The notes under the pieces were generated by a model. It saw nothing but the letters and a program-made list of their open reading frames with translations, searched no databases and was not told the DNA's origin. The translations under genes were made by a program, and so were the position numbers. A stretch of DNA of 34,515 nt from Lachnospiraceae bacterium V9D3004 (GTDB lineage Bacteria; Bacillota; Clostridia; Lachnospirales; Lachnospiraceae), in NCBI GenBank assembly GCA_000621985.1, contig KK211381.1:1-34515 (forward strand), written 5' to 3'. Of this stretch, positions 13,724 through 22,041 are shown one piece after another; position 1 is the stretch's first letter; the number at the start of each line of letters is the position of its first letter.

Positions 13724-15493
13724 TTGAAAAAGATTGTGATATTGGCCATTGCGGTCAGTCTGCTCATGGTCGGAGGCTTTGTCGCATTTTTGTATACGAT
13801 GGGTAAGAGCGGTGAAAAGCTTGAACGCGAATTAAAGGAGAGAAATAATGCAGAGCTCGGTATCGTATCGCTTCAGGGAGAGCATGAATACAAAACATTC
13901 AATACACAGACCGAATTCGTTGATCTGATATTGTCGGGAGAGAATGCCAATGTTATGAATCCGGCGCAAAAAACTCCGGCAGATGTATATTCGGTGGCAA
14001 CCTCACAGAATGTTCATAATCAGCTTGCACGTATGGAAGATAAAAAAGATTATGATTTTGAGAATCCTCTTATTGCACTCAATCCTTATGGAACATTTCC
14101 CAATTCATTATACATGTTTTTTGAGACGAAGAGCGACTGTTATCTTAAATACACGATAACCGTTCAGGATGAGAATATACCTGATTTTACACGCACAATG
14201 AACGATTCCGACGGCAGCGGATATTCAAAACATGAATATATGATAACCGGATTCGTTCCCGGAATGGAGAATTATCTGTGTATAGAACTTGTATCGGATT
14301 CAGGTGATTATGTTGATTCGCGTATATATAAGATAAATGTTCCGGGATCTGTCTATGGCAATCCGGTTGCAATACCCACGGAGATGAGCAAGAAGGTAGA
14401 GCACATGTCTAATGGTTTGTTCTTCTGCTATGGAATGGGTAATAACAGTATTGCATTATATGACAATTCAGGATATCTGCGCGGTGAGATACCGCTCATA
14501 AAAGACTCCGGAGTGCCGATATTCATGAATACGGCCGATATGCTCATACCTTATTCTGACAACGGATTCGCAAGAGTAACAAGGTCCGGACAGGTAACGG
14601 GTGTATATTCTCTTGGAAATTATACGATCGACACGGCGCTTGAATATAATGAGATGGGGCAAATGTTAGCCATTGCATCAGACAGCGACAGAAAAACAAT
14701 GAACGACCTTATTATATCGATAGATCTTGATAACGGCAAGGTCAAAGAAGAAGCAGACATGCAGAAGATTCTTAAGAAGGTATATAAAAATATTAATAAG
14801 GGCAAGAAAAAGCCTGATAAAAAGTGGCTTATGTTAGATTCACTCAAGTTCATCAATGGCAATGATCTTATCGTGAGCACGGGAAAAATGTCATCCATCT
14901 TATGTATCGGAGATATAATGAGCGCCAATCCGACGCTCAAATATATAATCGGAAGCAAGGATTATTGGAATGATTATAAGGGATATAAAGATAAGCTTCT
15001 GATCAAGCAGACAAATGATGAGCAGGAAGCAGACACTGAAGAAAAAGAAGAGGAAGCCGAGGCTACTCCCGAAGCTGAAACGGAAATCGATAATATTCTT
15101 GAACCGGAGCCTGAGGAGCCGGAAATCTTCGAAGATTTTAAACATAATGTGGGAATGGTTTGCGAAGTTATATCAGGCAGTGGAGATTCAGAGGACTCCG
15201 ATAGCGGAGCAAGGTATTATATAAGTCTTGTCGAAAACGGAGTTACTCCATCAAAGCTTCAGCGTTATCTCATCAATGAGGAAGATAACACATACAGACA
15301 CGTATCGGAGAGGGAACTTCCTGAGGGTCACAGAGCGAGTACATTGCAGCTTAACGTCGATAACAGTATTATATATGATAAGACAGCCGGCAGATTTTGC
15401 GAGTATGGAAAGGAAGGAGTGCCAATAATCAGTTACACACTTCCGGCAGCAGCTGTATACAAGAATTCCATGAAAGAATTCTGGTTCAGGTAA
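13724..15493 (+). CDS. Membrane-anchored arylsulfotransferase-like protein, catalytic motif lost
   Basis: A 589-residue protein starting MKKIVILAIAVSLLMVGGF, an uncleaved-looking N-terminal membrane anchor. Residues about 110-210 (NPYGTFPNSLYMFFET, HEYMITGFVPG) resemble the N-terminal domain of bacterial aryl-sulfate sulfotransferases, and the following part resembles their beta-propeller. Where those enzymes typically show a W-x-H-x-NS motif followed by VSSR, this one reads WLMLDSLKF and LIVSTG, so the usual His, Asn and Arg are absent. An acidic low-complexity stretch interrupts it (about 430-470). TTG 13724 is chosen because GGAGAG lies 8 bases upstream. It is probably a structural or binding propeller at the cell surface; that is inference. 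Confidence 0.65.
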   Translation: MKKIVILAIAVSLLMVGGFVAFLYTMGKSGEKLERELKERNNAELGIVSLQGEHEYKTFNTQTEFVDLILSGENANVMNPAQKTPADVYSVATSQNVHNQLARMEDKKDYDFENPLIALNPYGTFPNSLYMFFETKSDCYLKYTITVQDENIPDFTRTMNDSDGSGYSKHEYMITGFVPGMENYLCIELVSDSGDYVDSRIYKINVPGSVYGNPVAIPTEMSKKVEHMSNGLFFCYGMGNNSIALYDNSGYLRGEIPLIKDSGVPIFMNTADMLIPYSDNGFARVTRSGQVTGVYSLGNYTIDTALEYNEMGQMLAIASDSDRKTMNDLIISIDLDNGKVKEEADMQKILKKVYKNINKGKKKPDKKWLMLDSLKFINGNDLIVSTGKMSSILCIGDIMSANPTLKYIIGSKDYWNDYKGYKDKLLIKQTNDEQEADTEEKEEEAEATPEAETEIDNILEPEPEEPEIFEDFKHNVGMVCEVISGSGDSEDSDSGARYYISLVENGVTPSKLQRYLINEEDNTYRHVSERELPEGHRASTLQLNVDNSIIYDKTAGRFCEYGKEGVPIISYTLPAAAVYKNSMKEFWFR

Positions 15494-15500
15494 AAAAGGC

Positions 15501-15529
15501 TTGTTAATAAGAGGTTATGTTGGTATAAT
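15501..15529 (+). promoter_or_regulatory. Sigma-A promoter of the araD-transketolase operon
   Basis: TTGTTA (15501-15506), exactly 17 bases, TATAAT (15524-15529), giving a leader of about 65 nt before the araD ATG with ribosome binding site AAAGGA. Confidence 0.8.
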
Positions 15530-15601
15530 GTAGCTTATGATGCATATCTCATAGTTGTAACTCAGAAAAATATAAAAAAGAAAGGAACGTAATACATAAT
15601 T

Positions 15602-16300
15602 ATGCTATCAGAATTAAAAGAAAAAGTATATGAAGCTAATATGGATCTGTGGAGAAAAGGTATGGTGATCTATACCTGGGGCAATGTCAGTGGTATAGAC
15701 AGTGACAAAGGTCTTGTTGTTATCAAGCCGAGTGGTGTTGATTATGATGAGATGAAGCCTGAGGATATGGTCGTTGTAGATCTTAACGGCAATGTTGTTG
15801 AGGGTAAGCTTCGTCCTTCATCGGACACGCCGACACATATCGTTCTTTATAAAGCATATCCGCAGATGGGTGGAATAGTACATACTCATTCCGTACATGC
15901 GGTTGCATTCGCACAGGCAGGAAGATCTATCACAGCACTTGGAACTACGCACGCAGATTATTTCTTCGGAGATATTCCATGTACAAGAAGTCTTACTGAA
16001 GACGAAGTTAAGGATGCTTATGAAGTTAATACCGGTAATGTTATCGTTGAGACATTCGAAGGTAAGGATCCTATGGCAATTCCGGGTGTTGTTGTAAAGA
16101 ACCACGGACCGTTTGCATGGGGAAAGTCTCCTGCAGATGCGGTATATAATTCGGTTGTTATGGAAAAGGTAGCCGAGATGGCTTATATTACATACGGTAT
16201 CAATCCTAATGTAGATCCTGCACCGCAGTATATGTTGGACAAGCATTATTACAGAAAGCATGGTCCCAATGCATATTATGGTCAGGGCGGAGAGCACTGA
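15602..16300 (+). CDS. araD: L-ribulose-5-phosphate 4-epimerase
   Basis: A 232-residue class II aldolase/epimerase that interconverts L-ribulose 5-phosphate and D-xylulose 5-phosphate. GNVSG near the N-terminus, Asp75 (SSDTPTH), His94 and His96 (HTHS) and His168 (NHGPF) match the E. coli AraD active-site set (Asp76, His95, His97, His171) with a small offset. The C-terminal [13 protein letters not shown] is typical of AraD. It is first in an operon with the split transketolase, which consumes its product, so the cluster feeds pentoses into central metabolism. No arabinose isomerase or kinase is adjacent. Confidence 0.95.
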   Translation: MLSELKEKVYEANMDLWRKGMVIYTWGNVSGIDSDKGLVVIKPSGVDYDEMKPEDMVVVDLNGNVVEGKLRPSSDTPTHIVLYKAYPQMGGIVHTHSVHAVAFAQAGRSITALGTTHADYFFGDIPCTRSLTEDEVKDAYEVNTGNVIVETFEGKDPMAIPGVVVKNHGPFAWGKSPADAVYNSVVMEKVAEMAYITYGINPNVDPAPQYMLDKHYYRKHGPNAYYGQGGEH

Positions 16301-16332
16301 TATAATATAGAAAAGATGAAAGGTGATTAGTT

Positions 16333-17169
16333 ATGGATAAGTTAGAATTAATGAAAACAGCAAATGAAGTCCGTAAAGGCATTGTGACTGCTGTTCACAG
16401 CGCCAAATCAGGACATCCGGGCGGATCACTCTCAGCTGCAGATATTTACACATATCTGTATTTTGAAGAGATGAATGTTGATCCAAAGGATCCACGTAAA
16501 GCGGACAGAGACAGATTCGTTCTGTCAAAAGGACATACAGCACCGGGTTATTACTCAACCCTCGCTCACAGAGGATTCTTCCCGGTTGAAGATCTTACAA
16601 CACTTCGTCACACAGGTTCATATCTTCAGGGTCATCCGAATATGAATGATGTTCCGGGCGTAGATATGTCAAGCGGTTCTCTCGGACAGGGAATCTCATG
16701 TGCGGTAGGTATGGCACTTTCAGCCAAGCTTTCAGGGGATTCTTACAGAGTATATACACTTCTCGGTGATGGTGAGATTCAGGAAGGTCAGGTATGGGAA
16801 GCTGCAATGTTTGCAGGACACCGTAAGCTTGACAATCTTGTAGTTATCGTTGATAACAACGGACTTCAGATCGATGGAAAGATCGATGATGTATGTTCAC
16901 CTTATCCGATCGATAAGAAGTTTGAAGCTTTTAATTTCAATGTGATCAATATTGATGGCCACAACTTTGATGAGATTGATGCAGCTTTCAAGAAAGCAAA
17001 AGAAACTAAAGGAATGCCGACAGCAATAATTGCCAAGACAACCAAGGGCAAGGGCGTATCATTCATGGAGGATCAGGCAGGATGGCATGGCAAGGCTCCT
17101 AATGATGACGAGTATGCAACGGCAATGGAAGATTTGAAGAAAGTAGGTGAAGAGCTGTGTCAGAAGTAA
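16333..17169 (+). CDS. Transketolase, N-terminal (thiamine diphosphate-binding) subunit
   Basis: A 278-residue subunit of a two-gene transketolase. It carries SGHPGGSLSAADI and the thiamine diphosphate/Mg site GDGEIQEGQ followed by VDNNGLQIDG. AAAGGTGATT precedes the ATG. It lies 32 bases after araD and overlaps the next gene by 13 bases, so the two subunits are translationally coupled. With its partner it transfers two-carbon units in the non-oxidative pentose phosphate pathway. A similar split occurs in 1-deoxyxylulose-like and archaeal transketolases, but the context with araD favours transketolase. Confidence 0.95.
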   Translation: MDKLELMKTANEVRKGIVTAVHSAKSGHPGGSLSAADIYTYLYFEEMNVDPKDPRKADRDRFVLSKGHTAPGYYSTLAHRGFFPVEDLTTLRHTGSYLQGHPNMNDVPGVDMSSGSLGQGISCAVGMALSAKLSGDSYRVYTLLGDGEIQEGQVWEAAMFAGHRKLDNLVVIVDNNGLQIDGKIDDVCSPYPIDKKFEAFNFNVINIDGHNFDEIDAAFKKAKETKGMPTAIIAKTTKGKGVSFMEDQAGWHGKAPNDDEYATAMEDLKKVGEELCQK

Positions 17170-18098
17170 AGAAGATCGCAACCAGAGTAAGTTATGGTAA
17201 TGCACTCGCAGAACTGGGTGCAGAATATAAGGACCTCGTAGTTCTTGATGCAGACCTTGCAGGAGCTACACAGACAGGAATATTCAAGAAAGCTTTTCCT
17301 GACAGACACATTGACTGTGGTATCGCAGAGTGTAACATGGCAGGTATAGCAGCAGGACTTGCTACAACAGGCAAGATCCCGTTCATGAGTTCATTTGCAA
17401 TGTTCGCAGCAGGACGTGCATTCGAGCAGGTTCGTAACTCAATCGGTTATCCGCATCTTAACGTTAAGATCGGTGCTACACATGCAGGTATCTCTGTAGG
17501 TGAAGACGGTGCTTCACATCAGTGCTGTGAGGATGTTGCTCTTATGAGAACGATCCCCGGCATGACAGTTATTGTTCCTTCCGATGATGTGGAAGCTAAG
17601 GCAGCAGTTAAGGCTGTTCTTGATTATGAAGGTCCATGCTACTTAAGATTCGGTCGTCTTGCAGTACCGGTTATCAACGACAAGCCGGATTACAAGTTCG
17701 AGATTGGTAAAGGAATCGTTCTTCGCGAAGGTAAGGACGTTGCTCTTATCGCTTCCGGACTTGAAGTTGCCGAGACACTTGCAGCAGCTGGGAAGCTTGC
17801 AGCAGACGGAATTGATGCCAAAGTTATCAACATCCACACTATCAAGCCTCTTGACGAAGACCTCGTTATAGCAGCAGCAAAAGAGTGTGGCAAGGTTGTA
17901 ACGATCGAAGAGCACTCTGTTATCGGCGGACTCGGAAGCGCAGTTTGCGATGTGCTTTCAGAGAAGTGCCCGACCAAGACTCTTAAGATCGGCGTTATGG
18001 ATACATTCGGAGAATCAGGCCCGGCTGTTGAGCTTATCAAGAAGTATGGTCTTGATGCTGATGGAATATATGCTAAGGTTAAGGCTTTCATGGCTTAA
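17157..18098 (+). CDS. Transketolase, C-terminal (pyrimidine-binding) subunit
   Basis: A 313-residue partner of the preceding subunit. FKKAFPDRHIDCGIAECNMAG contains the Glu that activates thiamine diphosphate, THAGISVGEDGASHQ is the phosphate/substrate loop, and the C-terminal swivel domain follows (IEEHSVIGGLGSAV). The GTG start at 17157 lies within the upstream gene, with AGGTGA six bases before it. It is the last gene of the operon, followed by an RNA motif and a strong terminator. Confidence 0.95.
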   Translation: MSEVKKIATRVSYGNALAELGAEYKDLVVLDADLAGATQTGIFKKAFPDRHIDCGIAECNMAGIAAGLATTGKIPFMSSFAMFAAGRAFEQVRNSIGYPHLNVKIGATHAGISVGEDGASHQCCEDVALMRTIPGMTVIVPSDDVEAKAAVKAVLDYEGPCYLRFGRLAVPVINDKPDYKFEIGKGIVLREGKDVALIASGLEVAETLAAAGKLAADGIDAKVINIHTIKPLDEDLVIAAAKECGKVVTIEEHSVIGGLGSAVCDVLSEKCPTKTLKIGVMDTFGESGPAVELIKKYGLDADGIYAKVKAFMA

Positions 18099-18104
18099 GG
18101 AGTA

Positions 18105-18168
18105 CAGTTGACTGTTCAGTGCCCCAATGTTCATTGATCCAAAGCGACAATGAACTGGTGGTGCTGAA
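18105..18168 (+). ncRNA. Putative pseudoknot RNA motif, copy 2
   Basis: CAGTT (18105-18109) pairs with AACTG (18153-18157). TTCAG (18115-18119) pairs with CTGAA (18164-18168), crossing the first. An inner 8-bp hairpin, GTTCATTG with CAATGAAC, has loop ATCCAAAGCGA. The loop shares the C-x-AAAG-x-GA pattern with copy 1, and stem changes (CGGTT/AACCG versus CAGTT/AACTG) keep pairing. It lies in the transketolase 3' untranslated region, upstream of the terminator. Confidence 0.5.
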
Positions 18169-18202
18169 TAGTATTTTTGCTTCACCGGACATAAAAGTTA
18201 AC

Positions 18203-18240
18203 AAAACACTACCGCTTATGTATGGGAGGTAGTGTTTTTT
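18203..18240 (+). terminator. Terminator of the pentose operon
   Basis: AAAACACTACC pairs perfectly with GGTAGTGTTTT around a 14-base loop and ends in TTTTTT. Confidence 0.9.
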
Positions 18241-18284
18241 ATAACTAATGAAGGAATAATATGGCATATGAGGTGATATAAATT

Positions 18285-19835
18285 ATGAACCCCAAGACAA
18301 AACGTATTGTTGAAGAATTGAATGAATTAGGATGGATAATTGCACAGGCATGTAATAATGCATGTATTATCGACAAAGCAGTATCCGGAAAATATATATA
18401 TGTGTGTGACGGAAAAATATATAACAATAAAAAAATGTATCTGAAAGCTTTAGAAGAATCGGATTATGAATCAGATTATGAAGATGAAAGAGAAATATTT
18501 CATGGAGATTATCGTGATCATGATTTCCTAGACCCCAGGATTGCAAAGTATGTATGCAAGCGTATTTTTAGGATTATAAAAGATAATTATCACGTATATA
18601 CAAATGATGAATTTACTATATTGGTTGGCGCAATCGTTAATCAGTATTATTTTTCTGGGTTACATACATGGTTAGGGGATTTTGATGTTAGTAAGTTGGA
18701 TGAGTATGTTGTTGAAGAAAGATTAAGAAGATATATTCATGCACTTTGTGAATGCATTCGCGCAAGAGTATGGCTGTTTTCAAAAGATATTACTGAGTTA
18801 ACCGCAAAAAAATTGAATATTAACATGGAAAACCATATCAAAGTGTCTGATAATGTAGATGAGATTAATGAGGCTTATCTATACGATATATTATATTATG
18901 AAGATAATATTGATAAAAAGCCCGATGATTTAGATGTTCTTCATAACAAATTGATAAAAATTGAACCGCAATACAGGTGGGGGTATCTTTATCCATGCAT
19001 TCGTGAGGCAAGGGAATCGTGTACAAATAATTCTATGAAGTATAACTATGTAAAATACGTAGGAAAACTAGGGATTGATCTGTACTCTCATGCAATTGGA
19101 ACGCCTAAATTAATCGAAGTTTCCTTTATTGTCAAGAATGGACAGATTGAAGTTGATTATGGCGGAGTTGAAGGCTTTGATCTGGGTATTCCATATATTT
19201 ATTTAAAAGATGGCATCATGTGTAGTACAGAATCCGGAGAATATGTTATGTTAACCAATAGAATGTTTGATGAAGTAAAGGACAGATTAGACGACTATAT
19301 GATTTCGGATTCATTTTTTGATAATATGTATGAGAAAATTGATTCTGATCCATGTACTTATATGGATGTAAGAAAACATATGGCAAAGTATCTTGAATTA
19401 GGTGATGTGGTTTTCAAACCTGTATTGACAGAGTATGTGCACGGAAACGAATCATCTTTTGTTGGTCAATACGATAATATGTCTTTTAAGGAGTATTTCA
19501 GGACTTTAGTATATGAATCCGGAAGATCTGAAAGAGAGATTGCAAAGACAGTAGGATTTAACAGTACATATACGAATTCAATAATTAATGGAAAAGTAAA
19601 AGATCCGTCGACCAATACACTGCTTACTTTTGCAATCTCCTTAAAACTGAGTTATGATAAGATGCAGATACTCCTTAAAAAAGCTGGTCATTGTATATCA
19701 GATAGAGATGATATAAACGGAAAAAAAGAACGAATACTCGTAGATCATATTATTAATGGGATGTATAATGTGACCGATATCAATATACAATTGGATGCGG
19801 CCGGTCTTCCCATACTTGGTGCTAAGGATAAATAA
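18285..19835 (+). CDS. Large protein with C-terminal XRE-type helix-turn-helix
   Basis: A 516-residue protein. Residues about 410-460 look like an HTH (FRTLVYESGRSEREIAK, then TVGFNSTYTNSIINGKV), followed by a helical module (LLTFAISLKLSYDKMQILLKKAG, then DHIINGMYNVTDINIQL). The N-terminal 400 residues are acidic, Tyr-rich and have no motif I recognise. The ATG is preceded by GAGGTGAT. The gene is flanked by terminators on both sides, so it is monocistronic. It may regulate the downstream nuclease/acidic-protein pair; that is inference from position. A related HTH-plus-helical module appears in the gene at 31218. Confidence 0.6.
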   Translation: MNPKTKRIVEELNELGWIIAQACNNACIIDKAVSGKYIYVCDGKIYNNKKMYLKALEESDYESDYEDEREIFHGDYRDHDFLDPRIAKYVCKRIFRIIKDNYHVYTNDEFTILVGAIVNQYYFSGLHTWLGDFDVSKLDEYVVEERLRRYIHALCECIRARVWLFSKDITELTAKKLNINMENHIKVSDNVDEINEAYLYDILYYEDNIDKKPDDLDVLHNKLIKIEPQYRWGYLYPCIREARESCTNNSMKYNYVKYVGKLGIDLYSHAIGTPKLIEVSFIVKNGQIEVDYGGVEGFDLGIPYIYLKDGIMCSTESGEYVMLTNRMFDEVKDRLDDYMISDSFFDNMYEKIDSDPCTYMDVRKHMAKYLELGDVVFKPVLTEYVHGNESSFVGQYDNMSFKEYFRTLVYESGRSEREIAKTVGFNSTYTNSIINGKVKDPSTNTLLTFAISLKLSYDKMQILLKKAGHCISDRDDINGKKERILVDHIINGMYNVTDINIQLDAAGLPILGAKDK

Positions 19836-19866
19836 TACAGAAGTTATACGAGCGTTTTTTGTAAAA

Positions 19867-19906
19867 AGGTCGTTATTGTGGTTTATATACAGTAACGGCT
19901 TTTTTG
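19867..19906 (+). terminator. Terminator after the HTH gene
   Basis: CGTTATTG pairs with CAGTAACG with a small mismatch, flanked by AAA and TTTTTT. Confidence 0.65.
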
Positions 19907-19940
19907 TGTATTAATATGTTGTCTGTGGTAGCTTTTGTTA

Positions 19941-19961
19941 TTGTCGATTAAAAAACGACAA
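19941..19961. promoter_or_regulatory. Inverted repeat upstream of the GIY-YIG gene
   Basis: TTGTCG-N9-CGACAA lies about 60 bases before the ATG at 20019. It may be an operator; no clear -35/-10 pair was found here. Confidence 0.3.
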
Positions 19962-20018
19962 AATAATAAAGGAAACATATTAAAATGGCATCATCAAAAA
20001 AAGAAAGGAGAGATTTAC

Positions 20019-20846
20019 ATGAGTAATTCAAAGTTTTTTGCGAATGGTTTGATGCCACTTTCACAGGCAATTAAGGAGGCGCCAAACTCGGCAGGTTGTT
20101 ATCAATTATTCCTAGGGGACGAGCTTGTATATGCAGGAAAAGCAAGTGATGGAATTAGGAAGAGATTTGTTCAGTATTATAACGGAACAACTGCTCATTA
20201 TTCTTCCGCACAGAAGATACTAGCTAATAAGGATAATATTAACGTTAAGTGGATGGTGATCAATGATCCCGTAAAAGTAGTTCAAAAAGAAGCTGAATGG
20301 ATCAGGGAGTTTAAACCTATCTGGAACAGCCAGTCAGGATGGGGAGACAAAGGAGTATTAAAAAGTGCCTCAAAAGCATCATCAAATGCTAAATGTATTA
20401 AAGCAGATAATGTCGGGGCACTTGCCCCTGAAAAGAAACTTGCAAGTACAATAGGAGGGAGTATGAAGTCTGCAGCAGGCAGTGCTTTTGCTACAGCAGC
20501 CATTATTGAAACCGTGAAGGCTGTGAAGGATGGTGAAGACTTTGAAACTACAGTTGGTAACATTGCAGGTAAAGGAACCCAGGCGGCCGTCGCAAGTGCA
20601 GGGGGGGCATTAGCTGGTGAAATTGCCGGATTAGCAGCAATTGCAGTTGGAGCCGGGCCTGTAGGTTGGGCGGCAGCAGCAGGTGTGGCAGCTGTGGGAA
20701 CTGCAATAGGAATATCCAGTTGCACGGATGATATTGCAGATAGTATATCCTGTGCTGTTACAGATGGAGTTGAGACAATTATGGATGAAGTGAGTTATGG
20801 ATTAGGGTGTATATGGGACCGTACTATTGGATCATGGTTTTTATAA
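20019..20846 (+). CDS. GIY-YIG nuclease domain fused to a glycine/alanine-rich membrane-like tail
   Basis: A 275-residue protein. Residues 22-105 form a GIY-YIG domain: GCYQLFLGDELVYAGKA (Tyr28, Tyr38, Gly40, Lys41), Arg47/Arg49, and KEAEWIREFKPIWN (catalytic Glu91, Asn103). Residues about 145-245 are rich in Gly and Ala, with a long hydrophobic stretch at about 188-232 (AGEIAGLAAIAVGAGPVGW) like glycine-zipper or hairpin membrane segments. ATG 20019 is chosen because AAAGGAG precedes it. GIY-YIG domains cut DNA in repair, homing, restriction and toxin proteins. A nuclease with a membrane-active tail suggests an effector or toxin, or a membrane-tethered nuclease. The acidic gene 37 bases downstream may be its partner. 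Function is not established. Confidence 0.7.
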   Translation: MSNSKFFANGLMPLSQAIKEAPNSAGCYQLFLGDELVYAGKASDGIRKRFVQYYNGTTAHYSSAQKILANKDNINVKWMVINDPVKVVQKEAEWIREFKPIWNSQSGWGDKGVLKSASKASSNAKCIKADNVGALAPEKKLASTIGGSMKSAAGSAFATAAIIETVKAVKDGEDFETTVGNIAGKGTQAAVASAGGALAGEIAGLAAIAVGAGPVGWAAAAGVAAVGTAIGISSCTDDIADSISCAVTDGVETIMDEVSYGLGCIWDRTIGSWFL

Positions 20847-20883
20847 AAAATAATACATGATAAAGATGAAAGGAAGGAATATT

Positions 20884-21945
20884 ATGGAAAAAATAATTGA
20901 AGAAAAAAAGAAATTATTCACTGAGTTAATGCTTAATAATATGGATGAAAAAATAAATAAAATGGCTTTCTCACAGGAAGATCTTGATGAATTGTATTCT
21001 AATGGAGAAGAAGAAATATATATATGTGCGGAGAATCTTCATATTCCGCTTAAAGAAAGAAAAGTATATTATTTCGGGATAAATAAGCCCACTGTATGTA
21101 TTGATTCTAAGGAATTGGTTGATTTTGACTCGCTTGGAATATATTTTCAGGATTGCTATTTTGATGAGGAATACAGCAAATTGATATTTGCTGAAGAAGA
21201 AAAAGAAGATATATATGATATTATCGATGATGATCTTATTCGGGCAGAGGTGGAAGATTTTTATGTGTTAATGGAAGAAGTCTTCGAGGATTATCGTGAG
21301 GAGATGGAAAATATCACAATTGAACAATATGATGAGTATTTTGATTTTGATGAGCTGGATTCTTCTGATTATAATAGTGAAGAATATGATTATGAGACTA
21401 AAACCAAAGCGAAACTGGCATGTAAGGAAGCAATTACTGAAATGTTAGATGATGTTATATCTGAATTGGTTTCGGCAGCTGAAGAGTATCTTGGTGATTC
21501 CAGAGATTATTTCTACGATCTGAAAAGCAGTTATGAAGAATTCATCAGTGATCTTTCGGATGCGTACGATTCCGATGCGTCTTCATATTGCAGTGAAGAG
21601 ACACAAAGATATCTGATGTCTAAGAAAAAGGAACTATTTGAGGATGTTAAGACCAACTATGATTATTCTCAGATTCCGGAGAATGAGATTGAGAAGATTA
21701 TCAGAAAAGATATCAAGCAGAGATTTGTGCTTCGTGAGCTTGTTTCATGGTGTGAATATTATTATGATGATGAGTGTTATTGTTATGATTTAGATCGTGT
21801 ATGTAGTTATATTAATTCAGAACTGTTATATTACACGGCTGAATTACAGGAAGAATTGCCTAAGAAAGTATATGGAACATATATGGCAATGATCAAATGG
21901 GATCTGGACAGGTTGGAAAAGAAGTTCAGTGATGTTTTAGCTTAG
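20884..21945 (+). CDS. Highly acidic protein, possible partner of the GIY-YIG protein
   Basis: A 353-residue protein with 95 Asp/Glu (27 percent) and many Tyr, no signal peptide and no membrane span. Acidic runs occur at about residues 95-170 (EEEKEDIYDIIDDD, EEVFEDYREEMEN, YDEYFDFDELDSSDY). The rest is predicted helical. ATG 20884 is preferred because GGAAGGA precedes it. It follows the GIY-YIG gene closely on the same strand with no terminator seen. Strong negative charge is compatible with a DNA-mimic inhibitor of the nuclease, but also with an unrelated cytosolic protein. I recognise no family. Confidence 0.6.
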   Translation: MEKIIEEKKKLFTELMLNNMDEKINKMAFSQEDLDELYSNGEEEIYICAENLHIPLKERKVYYFGINKPTVCIDSKELVDFDSLGIYFQDCYFDEEYSKLIFAEEEKEDIYDIIDDDLIRAEVEDFYVLMEEVFEDYREEMENITIEQYDEYFDFDELDSSDYNSEEYDYETKTKAKLACKEAITEMLDDVISELVSAAEEYLGDSRDYFYDLKSSYEEFISDLSDAYDSDASSYCSEETQRYLMSKKKELFEDVKTNYDYSQIPENEIEKIIRKDIKQRFVLRELVSWCEYYYDDECYCYDLDRVCSYINSELLYYTAELQEELPKKVYGTYMAMIKWDLDRLEKKFSDVLA

Positions 21946-21972
21946 TAGTGTATGATTAATCAATAATTTTCA

Positions 21973-22001
21973 TTGAAAATAATCTTCCTTTTGGTTACAA
22001 T
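21973..22001 (+). promoter_or_regulatory. Promoter of the HAD hydrolase gene
   Basis: TTGAAA (21973-21978), 17 bases, TACAAT (21996-22001). An inverted pair GGTTA/TAACC spans the -10 box and could be an operator. Confidence 0.6.
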
Positions 22002-22041
22002 ATAATAAGTATAACCAACAATAAAAGCGAGGATTATTAAC

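Noticed and set aside
16333-18098. Alternative assignment of the two-gene transketolase as 1-deoxyxylulose-5-phosphate synthase
   Set aside because: The subunits are split, motif spacing fits transketolase, and the operon partner araD produces its substrate.
20282-20725. 147-codon minus-strand frame rich in Ala and Pro
   Set aside because: It is the mirror of the Gly/Ala-rich tail of the GIY-YIG protein, whose composition removes stops on the other strand.
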